Source: Fen-1362 sp964597035 (GTDB lineage Bacteria > Planctomycetota > Phycisphaerae > Sedimentisphaerales > Anaerobacaceae). Taken from it: 11,741 nt of DNA. The stretch spans positions 1 to 11,741 of the forward strand of contig CAZQWM010000060.1 in assembly GCA_964597035.1 (NCBI GenBank), given 5' to 3'. Made by a program: the position numbers and the translations under genes. Below, piece after piece: positions 1 through 8,600 of this stretch. Every line of letters starts with the position of its first letter. The stretch's first letter is position 1. A model generated the notes under the pieces. That model was not told the DNA's origin. It ran no database searches and worked only from the letters and a program-made list of their open reading frames with translations.

Positions 1-153
1 TATTGTAACTGACCTGTGCCTGAGTGCAAGCCACAACAGACGATGGGTAAACCACGCCTGCGGCGTGACAAATAACCCACTCAATAAATTGAAGAAAACT
101 GGGTCCCCGCCGACGACATACGGGGATCTTCGCTGCGCTTCGAGGGACTAGGC

Positions 154-190
154 AAAACCCCGCCACTCGCCTGCGGCGAAGATGGCGGGG
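154..190 (-). terminator. Candidate intrinsic terminator of the protease gene
   Basis: Read on the minus strand, an 8-bp perfect GC-rich stem (183-190 pairing with 158-165) is followed directly by TTTT (154-157). A smaller nested stem (tcgcc/ggcga) sits in its loop. It lies about 160 bp past the protease stop codon. The T-run is short, and the same hairpin could simply be a REP-like element, so the termination role is inferred. Confidence 0.4.
168..189 (+). repeat. 22-bp direct repeat, copy A
   Basis: The 22 bases at 168-189 recur exactly at 223-244. Both copies form the right half of a GC-rich hairpin, with the core gcctgcggcgaagatggc shared. The shorter core cgcctgcggcg also appears in the hairpin at 53-67, so the same short module has been used three times in 200 bp. 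Confidence 0.85.
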
Positions 191-222
191 CTAAATATAA
201 AGTGGACCTGACGCGGGCACCC

Positions 223-244
223 CGCCTGCGGCGAAGATGGCGGG
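223..244 (+). repeat. 22-bp direct repeat, copy B
   Basis: Exact second copy of the 22-bp unit at 168-189. Its last six bases (ggcggg) are also the first bases of the 58-bp repeat at 239-296, so two different repeat families join at the arm of this hairpin. Confidence 0.85.
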
Positions 245-296
245 CAAGCGTTCGGCTATTTAGACGACGTCGGCCTTAATTCTAATACAGGCGGAT
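239..296 (-). repeat. 58-bp exact repeat, copy 1 (downstream of protease gene)
   Basis: These 58 bases are identical to 5546-5603. In copy 2 the segment carries the last codons (Ile-Arg-Leu-Tyr-stop) and 3' flank of the repetitive secreted protein gene. Here the same codons lie 68 bp past the protease stop and in a different frame, with a TAG at 282-284 that ends no recognisable gene. Sequence on either side of the 58 bp differs between the copies. Confidence 0.95.
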
Positions 297-349
297 GAAT
301 CTTATCGGATACCCTCTAATCCGCAATGGCACAGTTTTCGGGGGTCAGG

Positions 350-3300
350 TCAAAACTTACCGCTCGTCCAGGCAGGCCCGCCGATAAGCGTACCGTCATT
401 TCCATAACCGGACGCATCTTCAGTTGTATCGCCCGAACCCTCATCGAATTGCCAGTAACCGATAAGACCATCTTCTGTCAGAGCCTGCCAATAATCTGCA
501 AATTCAGCAAAATCCAGGAAGTTTACAATATCATCATCGTCCTTGTAGAAATCACCCGGAACATCCGGACCGGTCTCGAGCCAATTTTCACACATAACCG
601 CTAAATCACCAAAACCGATTGAGCAATCACAATCAAGGTCATAGATATTTGTAGCAATATAGTCCCCGCCCATCCAATCTTCGAGGACATTGGTATACGG
701 TATCCAGTTAGGGTCGAAAGTGTAATGTTCCTTCGTTGGCGTGACCGTCCCGGACCAGTTATAGCCCACCCAAACTTCATAAAAGCCATTAGGATCAGTC
801 GTATCCTGTCCGCCATCGTTGTTCGCATCTACGAGTATACCTTCAATTGGTACCTCACAGGAATTTTTAATGTAACCTGTAATTGTATAAGTCAACAGCC
901 GGCCGATATAATTCTGGTCGTTCTGGTCTTCGAGAACATTTTCATATACTGTATTCGGTACATCAAATGCATAGGCATACTTGGCGGGTGTAACCGGCCC
1001 AGACCAATTGTAGTCCACCACTACTTCGTAGTAGCCGTTGGCATCTGTTATATCACAGCTTCCACCGTATCTGCTTGTCCATTGCCCGCCGCCGTTTCCG
1101 GCACAAACATTAACGTCGGTTATCGGTGTGATTAAGTCCTCCTCAAGTATATAACCTGAAATAATAAACGTCTCAAGCGTTGCCATATAATTGATATCTA
1201 CATAATCTTCCATGACATTTGTATATGTATAGCTGTTTGGCTCGAAGAAATACCCTTCCTTTTGCGGCGTTACGATGCCAGACCACCCGTAATCGACCAT
1301 AAGATGGTAATAACCATTGATATCGGTGATAGTATTAACGTCGTTGTCGTCAGCCTGTATCAGGACGCCTTCGACCGGTGTGTTGCCGTCGATTTCAAAA
1401 ACATATCCATCAATTGTGAAAGTAAGCTTCTTAAACGTCACGTATATCGCATGGTCGGCAGCGATATCGGTCAGGTTATACGTATCATCGGCGGTCTGAA
1501 CATCATTTCCGTCCACAGTCCAGGTATCAACCTCGTAACCTATATCAGGCGTTGCGGTGAATAACTGATCTGAACCGTAATCCTTGATGAATGTCCCGGA
1601 GGGGCTAATCAAACCGTTGGCGTCTGCCGAAGCAGTTATCGTGTATGTGAGTATCATGAAGCTTACAGCAACCGTGTGATCGGCCGTGATATTACTCAAC
1701 GTAAACTCAGTGCCGCCGGTCTGAACGCTGTTGCCGTCTAATAGCCACTCAATAACCTCATAGCCGAGATTCGGTACGGCATTGAAGTCCTGACTGGCAC
1801 CGCAATTGACCTGTATCTCGCCAGAGGGAATGATGCTGCCGTTAGCATCTGCCGAGGCGGTCACTGTGAATACCTGCGGCTTGAACGTCACATGCATCGT
1901 ATGGCTTTCAGTTATGTTATTTAGACAATAACTTCCTCCTGTCTGAACGCTGTTGCCGTCGAGGAACCATTCGTTGACCTCATAGCACATATCGGGTACG
2001 GCGGTAAAGCAAATATCATCGCCGTAGTCGACGGGAATTTCACCTTCAGGGATTATCACGCCGTTCGGCCCCGCCGTAGCCGTGACCGACAGGCAGCAGC
2101 CAAAGTTAGCAGTTACGTTTATATCAGCAGTTACATTAACATCAGTTCGCGGGTTGTCTGTTGATAAATCACTCCAGTTTAGGAAGTGATAGCCGGTATC
2201 GGGCACAGCAGTTACAGGGGTGCCATCCTCACCGTAGTTGACTACCTGTGAGGTCTCGCCTGTGAGTGTTCCGCCCGGTCCCGCCGTGTAATCTAAGGTG
2301 AAGGTATCTATAGCAAAGCCGGCGATGACGGTATAGTTGGCGCCCATCGTGATTGTTGTAATGGCGACATTCACATCAGCGATTGTATTAGTATCTCCGG
2401 TCCAGTTAACGAAATGATAGCCAGTCGTCGGTACAGCGTTGAGATCAACCACAGTTTCGTGGTCATACAGGAAGGTGCCTTCGCCTGGCTGTGTCACCGA
2501 GCCGCCCAAAGTAGATGAAACGGTCAGTGACCTCTGGTCAAGGGCAAAATTGGCCTGAACGGTGTAGTTGGCGTCCATAGTGATTGTGGTGGTCGCGGCA
2601 TTCACATCGGCAATGGTATTCGTATCACCTGTCCAGTTGACGAAGCGATAGTTCGGCTCTGGAATTGCATTGATATCGACTATCGTTCCATCGCTATATT
2701 GGTGCGAACCTTCGTTTGGTTCTGTGTAGCCCCCTGCTGTCGATGAGATAGTCAATGTGCGTTGAACTATCTCTGTGGTTTCTCCGGTTATCAGTACGTC
2801 GTCTATATTCCAGCCAGAGTAGGCCCAAGCTCCGCTTTCAACAGAATAACCCCATCGTACATAAACGGTGGATTCATTGTCAGCAACAGAGCTGATATCA
2901 TAGTCAAAGAGCTGCCATGAACTATCGGTTATATCGGTAGAGCTACCGTTCTGCCAGATTGTTGTCCAGCTGCTCGCGTTATTGGATACCTGTATCATTG
3001 CGCTTACGTATGGCTGGTAATCAGTATTGAGCCAGCGATAAAACTTTAGTTGAACGTTTTCAAAACCTGAGCAGTTGATAGCCTGTGTTATCAGATAGTA
3101 GAATCCAACTACAGCCGTGTTGTAGTCTCCATCGAGGTTGACGCCATATACATTTGAGCTGGTGTATCCACTCGTTGGGTCAGGGTTGCCGTAAGACTCC
3201 CCTCCCTGACCTGTTGGCAGGCCCCACTGCCATTGCCCGGTTGCTGACCAGCCGGGATTGGTGTCCATAGCTGCCGAGTAAATCACGCTGAAAATGTAAA

Positions 3301-5170
3301 GAGAAACCGTTGCGATGTTCGAATCCCCGCCGCCCGGAGGTGTTCCGCCATCGCTGGCTTTATATTGAAAACTATCGGGGCCATCATAATCGGTATCTGG
3401 TGTATAAAGCACCTCGTTGCCGCCGCCAATCAGAGTATAAGCAACCGCGACTATGTCTTCGCCATTGGGGTCACCCAAAGTCCCATGGCTCGGCAGCGAT
3501 GTAATAATATAATTCAAATCGCCCGGCGGATTGGGCAAGCCCTCATCAATTGCCTGCAATTCAATCATCACCGCGGTGTTCACTTGTATCTGAATGCCGA
3601 GGTCCTGGGCGATGGGAGGACTTTCTATGCCGCTGATGGCTTGAGTCAAGTTGACGCGAGGTTTGGTAATGGCAACCTTGCCATCGGTTATATCATCCCC
3701 TGACGAAACCAAAATAGTTCTCACCTCTACCGGGGATAGATAGCTGCCTGTGTTGGCTTTTGCAGCAGATTGCAGGCATGCGGCGGCTCCCGCGGCATAG
3801 GGACAAGCTGCGGATGTCCCGCCGAAATCGCTTGCATAATCACCAGTTGAATATCCTCCGGAACCGGCGATGTCTGTAGTGTAAGCATTATTGGACGGAG
3901 CGAGTATGTCAAGAAATGAAGCTGTATTGGAATAAGTAGTCACCTTATCCGCCAACGTAGTTCCGTCAACATAACATTTTCCCGGGCAAGGGCAACCCTC
4001 TGTATAACCAGCGCAAGAATACTGCGAAATACATCCTACGTATCCGGGAGGCGGATATTGCCCAATATCAGCGTCATATACAGCTCCTACGGAAATCACG
4101 CTTGAAAACGCCGCAGGCGCGGCTAATGAATCACAATACCCTTCATTTCCCGAGGAGGCAAATAACGTAATGCCTGCTGCAACAACTCGGTCGGCTGCGT
4201 CTGCATATGAGAGCCTCTCAGCTTCTGCCTGTGCAGCGCTATAGTATTGCCCACCACCAAAGCTCTGAGTAATTATCATAATTGGATTGCAGGGGTCGTC
4301 ATTTTGATGGGTTATACACCAGTCCCATGCCTCTATAGAGTCAGAGTCCCATGCAGAGCCGCCTGTTCCATAGGTTATCTTCAACGCATATATCTTGGCG
4401 CTGTAGGCCACACCGCCGATGTAATCCCCTACCGGACCGAGGTTCCCGCCTGTAATACCGGCACAGCACGTGCCATGTGCTTGTGTATTAGGCATTGGGT
4501 CAGAATCGTTGTCACCTGTATCATAACCGCCAATGACCTTGCTATTAGGGAATCCCCCGCCGCCGAGTCTGGGATGGGTATAGTCAACGCCCGTATCCGA
4601 AACAGCAATGGCAATTCCCTGACCGTTATAAATCATGCGTGGCGTTGTCGCATTCATCAGCGGGATGCCCTGGGCCAGTTGCGCAAATTCAAGTAATGAC
4701 GGTTCGACTGATTTAACCAAAGGGTCGTCAAGAAGCTTGCTCAAACCCTCAATGGAGACTTCACCGGCGAAACTCGGGAAATTTTTGTAGCGATTCTTCA
4801 AAGTAAATTCACCGGCACTGAGACGGCTCAATACCTGACTTTGACGATTGGCTATTTCAGTCCGTAATGCGCTGATAAACTCAGGAGACCTCCAATTGCC
4901 TTGCTCCATTAATCCTGTCGGTAAAGCCAAGCCCACTATTACTTTGACTTTTTCGCTGCCTTGTTCAAAACTCTTTGTGATCTCTTCGGGATTGGCAATT
5001 TTGCTGTGATGTAAGTCGACAACCGTTCGGGCTTGTACCGGAGTTCCCAGAATTATACAGTAGCACAGAAAAGATATTAGCAGCAACCTAAAAGCAGGAT
5101 TCAACACTCTATCTTTGTTGGCTAAGGCAGTTCTACAGTTGTGAATCACAATGCGATGTGAAGTATTCAT
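350..5170 (-). CDS. Secreted modular subtilisin-like (S8) serine protease, C-terminally truncated LamG domain
   Basis: This 1606-residue protein is a probable extracellular or surface endopeptidase. A signal peptide has its hydrophobic core at about 27-44 and likely cleavage after VQA (47). Residues about 72-160 resemble an I9-type propeptide. The S8 catalytic domain (about 180-515) shows Asp192 (SDTGVD), His232 (AHGTCCAG), oxyanion Asn342 (SSGNEG) and Ser453 (GTSAACP), so it should be active. Then follow an Ig/cadherin-like domain (518-627), a jelly-roll domain (631-797), six InlB B-type repeats (801-1247), three carboxypeptidase-regulatory/CnaB-like repeats (1250-1506), a dockerin-like pair of Asp-rich loops (1510-1562) and the first 40 residues of a LamG-like domain, ending abruptly at TSGKF. 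The ATG has a perfect AGGAGG (5179-5184) 8 nt upstream. Five cysteines cluster at 380-399. The substrate is unknown; the repeats suggest adhesion or spacing. The protease call is firm, the domain boundaries approximate. Confidence 0.93.
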   Translation of the reverse strand: MNTSHRIVIHNCRTALANKDRVLNPAFRLLLISFLCYCIILGTPVQARTVVDLHHSKIANPEEITKSFEQGSEKVKVIVGLALPTGLMEQGNWRSPEFISALRTEIANRQSQVLSRLSAGEFTLKNRYKNFPSFAGEVSIEGLSKLLDDPLVKSVEPSLLEFAQLAQGIPLMNATTPRMIYNGQGIAIAVSDTGVDYTHPRLGGGGFPNSKVIGGYDTGDNDSDPMPNTQAHGTCCAGITGGNLGPVGDYIGGVAYSAKIYALKITYGTGGSAWDSDSIEAWDWCITHQNDDPCNPIMIITQSFGGGQYYSAAQAEAERLSYADAADRVVAAGITLFASSGNEGYCDSLAAPAAFSSVISVGAVYDADIGQYPPPGYVGCISQYSCAGYTEGCPCPGKCYVDGTTLADKVTTYSNTASFLDILAPSNNAYTTDIAGSGGYSTGDYASDFGGTSAACPYAAGAAACLQSAAKANTGSYLSPVEVRTILVSSGDDITDGKVAITKPRVNLTQAISGIESPPIAQDLGIQIQVNTAVMIELQAIDEGLPNPPGDLNYIITSLPSHGTLGDPNGEDIVAVAYTLIGGGNEVLYTPDTDYDGPDSFQYKASDGGTPPGGGDSNIATVSLYIFSVIYSAAMDTNPGWSATGQWQWGLPTGQGGESYGNPDPTSGYTSSNVYGVNLDGDYNTAVVGFYYLITQAINCSGFENVQLKFYRWLNTDYQPYVSAMIQVSNNASSWTTIWQNGSSTDITDSSWQLFDYDISSVADNESTVYVRWGYSVESGAWAYSGWNIDDVLITGETTEIVQRTLTISSTAGGYTEPNEGSHQYSDGTIVDINAIPEPNYRFVNWTGDTNTIADVNAATTTITMDANYTVQANFALDQRSLTVSSTLGGSVTQPGEGTFLYDHETVVDLNAVPTTGYHFVNWTGDTNTIADVNVAITTITMGANYTVIAGFAIDTFTLDYTAGPGGTLTGETSQVVNYGEDGTPVTAVPDTGYHFLNWSDLSTDNPRTDVNVTADINVTANFGCCLSVTATAGPNGVIIPEGEIPVDYGDDICFTAVPDMCYEVNEWFLDGNSVQTGGSYCLNNITESHTMHVTFKPQVFTVTASADANGSIIPSGEIQVNCGASQDFNAVPNLGYEVIEWLLDGNSVQTGGTEFTLSNITADHTVAVSFMILTYTITASADANGLISPSGTFIKDYGSDQLFTATPDIGYEVDTWTVDGNDVQTADDTYNLTDIAADHAIYVTFKKLTFTIDGYVFEIDGNTPVEGVLIQADDNDVNTITDINGYYHLMVDYGWSGIVTPQKEGYFFEPNSYTYTNVMEDYVDINYMATLETFIISGYILEEDLITPITDVNVCAGNGGGQWTSRYGGSCDITDANGYYEVVVDYNWSGPVTPAKYAYAFDVPNTVYENVLEDQNDQNYIGRLLTYTITGYIKNSCEVPIEGILVDANNDGGQDTTDPNGFYEVWVGYNWSGTVTPTKEHYTFDPNWIPYTNVLEDWMGGDYIATNIYDLDCDCSIGFGDLAVMCENWLETGPDVPGDFYKDDDDIVNFLDFAEFADYWQALTEDGLIGYWQFDEGSGDTTEDASGYGNDGTLIGGPAWTSGKF
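353..472 (-). other. Truncated LamG/concanavalin-like domain at the protease C-terminus
   Basis: Residues 1567-1606 read GLIGYWQFDEGSGDTTEDAS and continue to GGPAWTSGKF before the TGA at 350-352. This matches the opening strands of LamG-type jelly-roll domains that often end secreted planctomycete proteins, which normally run about 150-200 residues. No continuation of the fold is found in any frame downstream, so the domain appears cut by an insertion, deletion or recombination whose breakpoint lies near the stop codon. Confidence 0.6.
485..643 (-). other. Dockerin-like module in the protease
   Basis: Residues 1510-1562 hold two Asp-rich loops, DLDCDCSIGFGDL and DFYKDDDDIVNFLDF, each followed by a short helix containing a Trp (ENW, DYW). 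This is the duplicated Ca-binding loop-helix layout of type I dockerins. In planctomycetes such modules are common on secreted proteins without a known cellulosome; no cohesin is present in this window, so the binding partner is unknown. Confidence 0.6.
653..1423 (-). repeat. Three tandem carboxypeptidase-regulatory/CnaB-like repeats in the protease
   Basis: Residues 1250-1506 hold three units of about 83-88 residues. Each begins with an (I/T)xGY strand, has a TD-x-NG-Y-Y/F turn, then an (Y/N)-WSG-x-VTP-x-K motif (residues 1295, 1389, 1471 regions) and ends with Y-x-NV-x-ED. These are beta-sandwich spacer domains. Divergence between units is moderate, so the duplications are not recent. Confidence 0.75.
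1430..2770 (-). repeat. Six tandem InlB B-type repeats in the protease
   Basis: Residues 801-1247 contain six units of about 70-77 residues, each with an opening Gly-rich strand, a DxxAVPxxGYxFxxW core (for example at 909-923 and 985-999) and a final TVxxxF strand. Units fall into two subtypes: the first two share NWTGDTNTIADVN, while units four and five share DGNSVQTGG. At the DNA level a 20-base stretch is identical at 1719-1738 and 1941-1960, pointing to fairly recent duplication. These units act as extracellular spacers or adhesive domains in other proteins. Confidence 0.8.
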
Positions 5171-5178
5171 TTTCTCGT

Positions 5179-5184
5179 CCTCCT
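5179..5184 (-). promoter_or_regulatory. Ribosome binding site of the protease gene
   Basis: Perfect AGGAGG on the minus strand, 8 nt before the ATG at 5168-5170. It fixes the start codon and thus the long n-region of the signal peptide. Confidence 0.8.
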
Positions 5185-5246
5185 GTATTGTGGCTGGATA
5201 AATAATAAGAAAGGTTCTGCCTTTATTGCCGCTCCTTTACATATCG

Positions 5247-5288
5247 TTATTTTATCTTCCTATCCAAAAAGCAATTAAAGAATATCAT
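5247..5288 (-). CDS. Possible 13-codon leader peptide upstream of the protease gene
   Basis: An ATG at 5286-5288 is preceded by GGAGGT (5294-5299) with 5-nt spacing and opens a short frame, MIFFNCFLDRKIK, ending in TAA at 5247-5249. It lies inside the predicted leader between the promoter at 5349-5376 and the protease start, about 76 bp before it. The ribosome binding site is as good as that of the protease itself. It has no recognised similarity and could be chance in an AT-rich leader. If translated, it could influence expression of the protease. Confidence 0.3.
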   Translation of the reverse strand: MIFFNCFLDRKIK

Positions 5289-5348
5289 TTTCCACCTCCG
5301 ATTAAGACTTTCGAGGGCAGGCAGGTGTGTGCTCCTGTTTTTAAGGCA

Positions 5349-5376
5349 AATATATGTAAACAGCCCAATTTGTCAA
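5349..5376 (-). promoter_or_regulatory. Sigma70-type promoter of the protease gene
   Basis: On the minus strand TTGACA (5371-5376) is followed after 16 nt by TATATT (5349-5354). It is correctly placed upstream of the protease, giving a leader of about 170 nt. The -35 is perfect and the -10 matches five of six consensus bases. Confidence 0.6.
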
Positions 5377-5452
5377 GTATAATCTTATCACTTTTTTGGG
5401 ACAATTTTATACGACTTGATGATAGTATTAGGGGTTACAGAATATGACACTG

Positions 5453-5475
5453 ATTTACCCCGGCCGAAGGTAAAT
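5453..5475. other. 7-bp inverted repeat
   Basis: The arms atttacc (5453-5459) and ggtaaat (5469-5475) pair perfectly around a GC-rich 9-nt loop. It lies between the end of the repetitive-protein gene and the protease promoter. There is no T-run on either side, so it is not a classic terminator. Confidence 0.5.
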
Positions 5476-5530
5476 AATCTGGACCCCAGACAACGGCCCG
5501 CCTTCGATAACACCAACTACGACGGGTAAA

Positions 5531-5551
5531 CCCGCCAAGTTGCACGGCGGG
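5531..5551 (-). terminator. Hairpin at the 3' end of the repetitive-protein gene, weak terminator candidate
   Basis: Arms cccgcc (5531-5536) and ggcggg (5546-5551) pair around 9 nt, followed on the minus strand by only TTT. It lies about 38 bp past the stop codon. The same ggcggg arm starts the 58-bp repeat, and the equivalent position in copy 1 also forms a hairpin with a different loop. A REP-like or 3'-end-protecting role is as likely as termination. Confidence 0.3.
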
Positions 5552-5603
5552 CAAGCGTTCGGCTATTTAGACGACGTCGGCCTTAATTCTAATACAGGCG
5601 GAT
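5546..5603 (-). repeat. 58-bp exact repeat, copy 2 (end of the repetitive-protein gene)
   Basis: Identical to 239-296. On the minus strand it covers the codons for the final Ile-Arg-Leu-Tyr, the TAG stop (5589-5591) and 43 bp of 3' flank up to the hairpin arm. This copy is in its natural coding context, which suggests it or a relative is the source of copy 1. Confidence 0.95.
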
Positions 5604-8600
5604 TTCGGCGTCGCCGGGCAAGTCAGGAGCGTCAACCTGCTCATAGAGTTTCTTTCCTGGTATTATCCCGTCAGCATCCTTAATTTTCAGCGACTTAATG
5701 TAATCGGCGGCTATGCCAAAAACAACGCTGTCATTGTCATAATCCGGATAAGCCAAATAAGCACCGAGAATCTTTGCTGCCGCAAAGTTGGTGTTTATAA
5801 CATACGGCGGCGGCTCTGTCTTAATACCCTTTATCTTAATGCTTTTTATCGTGGCCGGCTTGACATAATTTATATCCACAGCCGGGTCAGGCAAATCGAG
5901 AACACCATCAGGAAAACCACCTAACCCCTCTATGTCCCTTGTGCTGACATCGCCCGCAAAGCAGCACGAATTCCTCATTCCGCCGGCTGAGACACTGCCT
6001 ACGTTACCTGGCGTCATAATATGGCATCCATCAAGCCATCTTTTGGCTGAGAGCTTGCCTATCGCATACATCTTGGTATCCGGCTTCTGTTCAAGAGCAA
6101 AGCTGGCATCGACTATGTCCAGAGCCGACACGCTCTTAATCGAGTTGCAATGAAACTCACCTGACAAAACCGCATCAATACCGAGCTTCTTATTGCCTTT
6201 GGCATTTATTGAGCCAATGTTGTAATCATCCATATGCAATGCAAAAGACTCATCCGAGTTGGCCATCTGAATTGATCCGCAGTGACCGTCAATCGACCAC
6301 TCGCCGCCGAGGATTCCGCCGGCGACTTTCACGGATTTCAGAGCAACCCCTTTGGGGGCGGTCGTACCGTCAAGGTCCATATCGACATCAAGAGAACCGA
6401 CTATGCCGCGCTTACTATCGCCTTTGATCGAGATGCTGCCTACCCATGGGGCGTTAATTGAGCCGCCGAGCCATTGTGTTGCCGAGAGCGACTTGATTGG
6501 CATTTCGCTATTGATTGCGAGGTCTCTTACCTGGTCGAACTTCATAAGTGTGCTGGCTTTGGGATTCGAGGAGGGTCCAATTGTAATCGTATGATTGTCG
6601 GCCACGTCATCTAAGGTCAGCATCCCGAGCGAGCCGCCGATTGTTATATTGCCCCGCAGGTCAGTGGTCTTTGCCATTATGGCTTTCAACGGCCCCGGGC
6701 AGATGATGCTGCCGACGCTTGTTTGGGTCTTGCCCCTGGTCGAAATCTTCAGCATCGACTTTGTAGTGGTGCCATACAAAATCACCTCGTCAAAACCAGT
6801 GCCTTTGACCTCGGCATGTCCTCCGCCCGTAAGGGAGAACGTCACGGGCAATCCGTTGCTGTCGTTTACGGTTAGTTTCACGGTTTTGCCGTCGATACTA
6901 CCAAACTCCCACGCGCTGCATTCTTCGAACCAGTCCTGCTGGCTCATATCGGGCAGGATTCCGCCGAGGGTTGCATCGTCGCCGAGTCCGTGGCCGGCGG
7001 TGCAGGGTATTGCCTTGTTGGTGGCGTCAAATTCGGGCAGCAGGTCACGCGGGTTCACCGGATTCGGATAATGCGTTGTGCCGCCCAAAAGGGGATTCAA
7101 ATTGAACCTCGCATTCGAAACTACGGCGCCGAGAAGCTGGCCTGAAAGGCCGGATAAGGAAACCGGGTCATAACAGGACCTGTCTGATATAACGGTAATT
7201 CCATTCCAGCCCGGATTGGTAATGACTACGTAGCCCCTGAATGTGCCGAGGGTTGGCTTGTATCCCACAGTGGCATATTGGCCGTCTGGAGCCCCCGATA
7301 TGTTCCCCCAATCTGACGTGTTACCGGTGCAAAGACGTCCGCTGCTATAGTAACTGCCTGTGGAGCCCTGAATGCTGTCGAGGAAAAATTCTTTTCTGGC
7401 GGCGATACAATAGTAGGTATAGGTGCCGTTGAAGGTTTTGGTTTGCCCGTCCGATTCACCCAGTTTTACATAGTCGTATTTGTCTATGCTCTCGAAATAT
7501 TCATTTCCGTTCGGCAGCCAGCAATAATCAGTGTTGCCGGCCCATACCTCGTAAAAAACGGAGTCGCAGGGCGCCACACCAGCACCCCAGTATTCAAACG
7601 TTCCATTTGAGAAGGAATTGCCGTCCTGGCTCAGAGTAGCCGTGAAGTATCCTCCACTCTGCCCGTTCCCTGAGCCGGGTTCCACCTCTATCATTAAACT
7701 GTCGTCGTCCAGTTCAAAGTGGGAAACATTCCAGGGTGAAGGAGTGCCATTACTGAAAGTCAAAATTCCACTATCGCCATCGAGACCCGTCAAGTTGTAT
7801 GTCAGTAGTAACTGTCCTATAGCTGAACCGCCATCGTTTATGCTGTATGTTTTGGTCGTTCCCACCGGGTATGTTCCCGCCGTGTCGTTTTGCAGAGAGT
7901 TCCGCAGGACGGTCAGGTTTTCATTGACCGCGTCCAAAATCGCCGTGTCGTTGGGGTCTATGTAAACAAGGTCGTTTTCCTGGTCGTCAGTTTCGGACTT
8001 TATGTAATTTATCACGGCAAAGTAGTAGTTTATCGAATCAATCAGGTCCTGCCTTGCCTGTGCCAGGACTATATCGCCGTCCGGCAGGACGTTGAACAGG
8101 TCGGGATATTGGCTTAGAAAATCGTTGATAAACACCTCTACATCTTCGCTGCACGACAGACCATTAGCCAGGGTCTGAACCTTTGGGTCATTGGGGTCGA
8201 CTGACAGGTTGTATGCCTGTTTGAATTCGAGTTGCGCCTTCAGGCCGGCCAACAGCGCTTTGAGGATAAGCACCTCCCCGTAATCAACCTCAAGAGTATT
8301 ATCGAGACCTGTCTCCGTTGGCTCGAAGAATATTCTGAAACGGTCGGAAGGTGAATCGCTGATGGTTTCCAGCTCTGCGAGAATTGCATCGATTTCCGGA
8401 ATTATGGATGTTTGAATCCTTAGAGCGACCTCCGTTGTGTCGGGAGCGCCGGGTGGTATCACGTAGCAGCCAGCCGGCGTCAGTGCGACGTCCACAGAGA
8501 TTGCATTAAAATAATCCCCAACAATGCTGACTCCAAAATCCTCCGCGAGTTCGCCTAAGCTGTGGGTTAGAGCGAGGTCGTCATTGTCGAATAGAAGCAT

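Larger units (their letters stand above)
1..349. other. Non-coding region with clustered GC-rich hairpins
   Basis: No believable gene is seen here. The stretch lies downstream of the protease gene and is dominated by inverted repeats: a 6-bp stem at 53-58/62-67 (cacgcc/ggcgtg), a 6-bp stem at 104-109/121-126 (tccccg/cgggga), an 8-bp stem at 158-165/183-190 with a nested 5-bp hairpin, and a 6-bp stem at 222-226 region/239-244. A 22-bp direct repeat (168-189 and 223-244) and one copy of a 58-bp repeat (239-296) also lie here. The composition resembles REP/BIME-type intergenic repeats; no transposase is visible in the window. Confidence 0.7.
5171..5588. other. Intergenic region: protease promoter and leader, hairpins at the 3' end of the repetitive-protein gene
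   Basis: The right part (5453-5588) holds the 3' flank of the repetitive secreted protein gene with two hairpins (stems 5453-5459/5469-5475 and 5531-5536/5546-5551) and a short relic of the REP-like family (ctggacccc at 5479-5487). The left part (5171-5380) is AT-rich and holds the promoter, a possible 13-codon leader frame and the ribosome binding site of the protease gene. No larger gene is supported. Confidence 0.7.

Noticed and set aside
154..244. CRISPR-like array from the repeated 22-bp unit
   Set aside because: Only two exact copies exist, each is half of a hairpin next to GC-rich arms, and there are no cas genes or regular spacers.
485..643. Evidence of a cellulosome
   Set aside because: A single dockerin-like module with no cohesin, scaffoldin or glycoside hydrolase in the window does not support it.
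725..1135. 136-residue plus-strand open frame
   Set aside because: It is antisense to the well-conserved CnaB-like repeats of the protease and lacks a ribosome site.
1430..2770. Satellite or mobile repeat
   Set aside because: The periodicity is explained by protein-level InlB repeats in one continuous open frame.
4247..4696. 149-residue plus-strand open frame
   Set aside because: It is antisense to the catalytic domain of the S8 protease, whose conserved His motif lies on the opposite strand here.
6595..7071. 158-residue plus-strand open frame
   Set aside because: It lies wholly inside the repetitive secreted protein gene on the other strand, with Pro/Ser-rich composition typical of an antisense shadow and no ribosome site.
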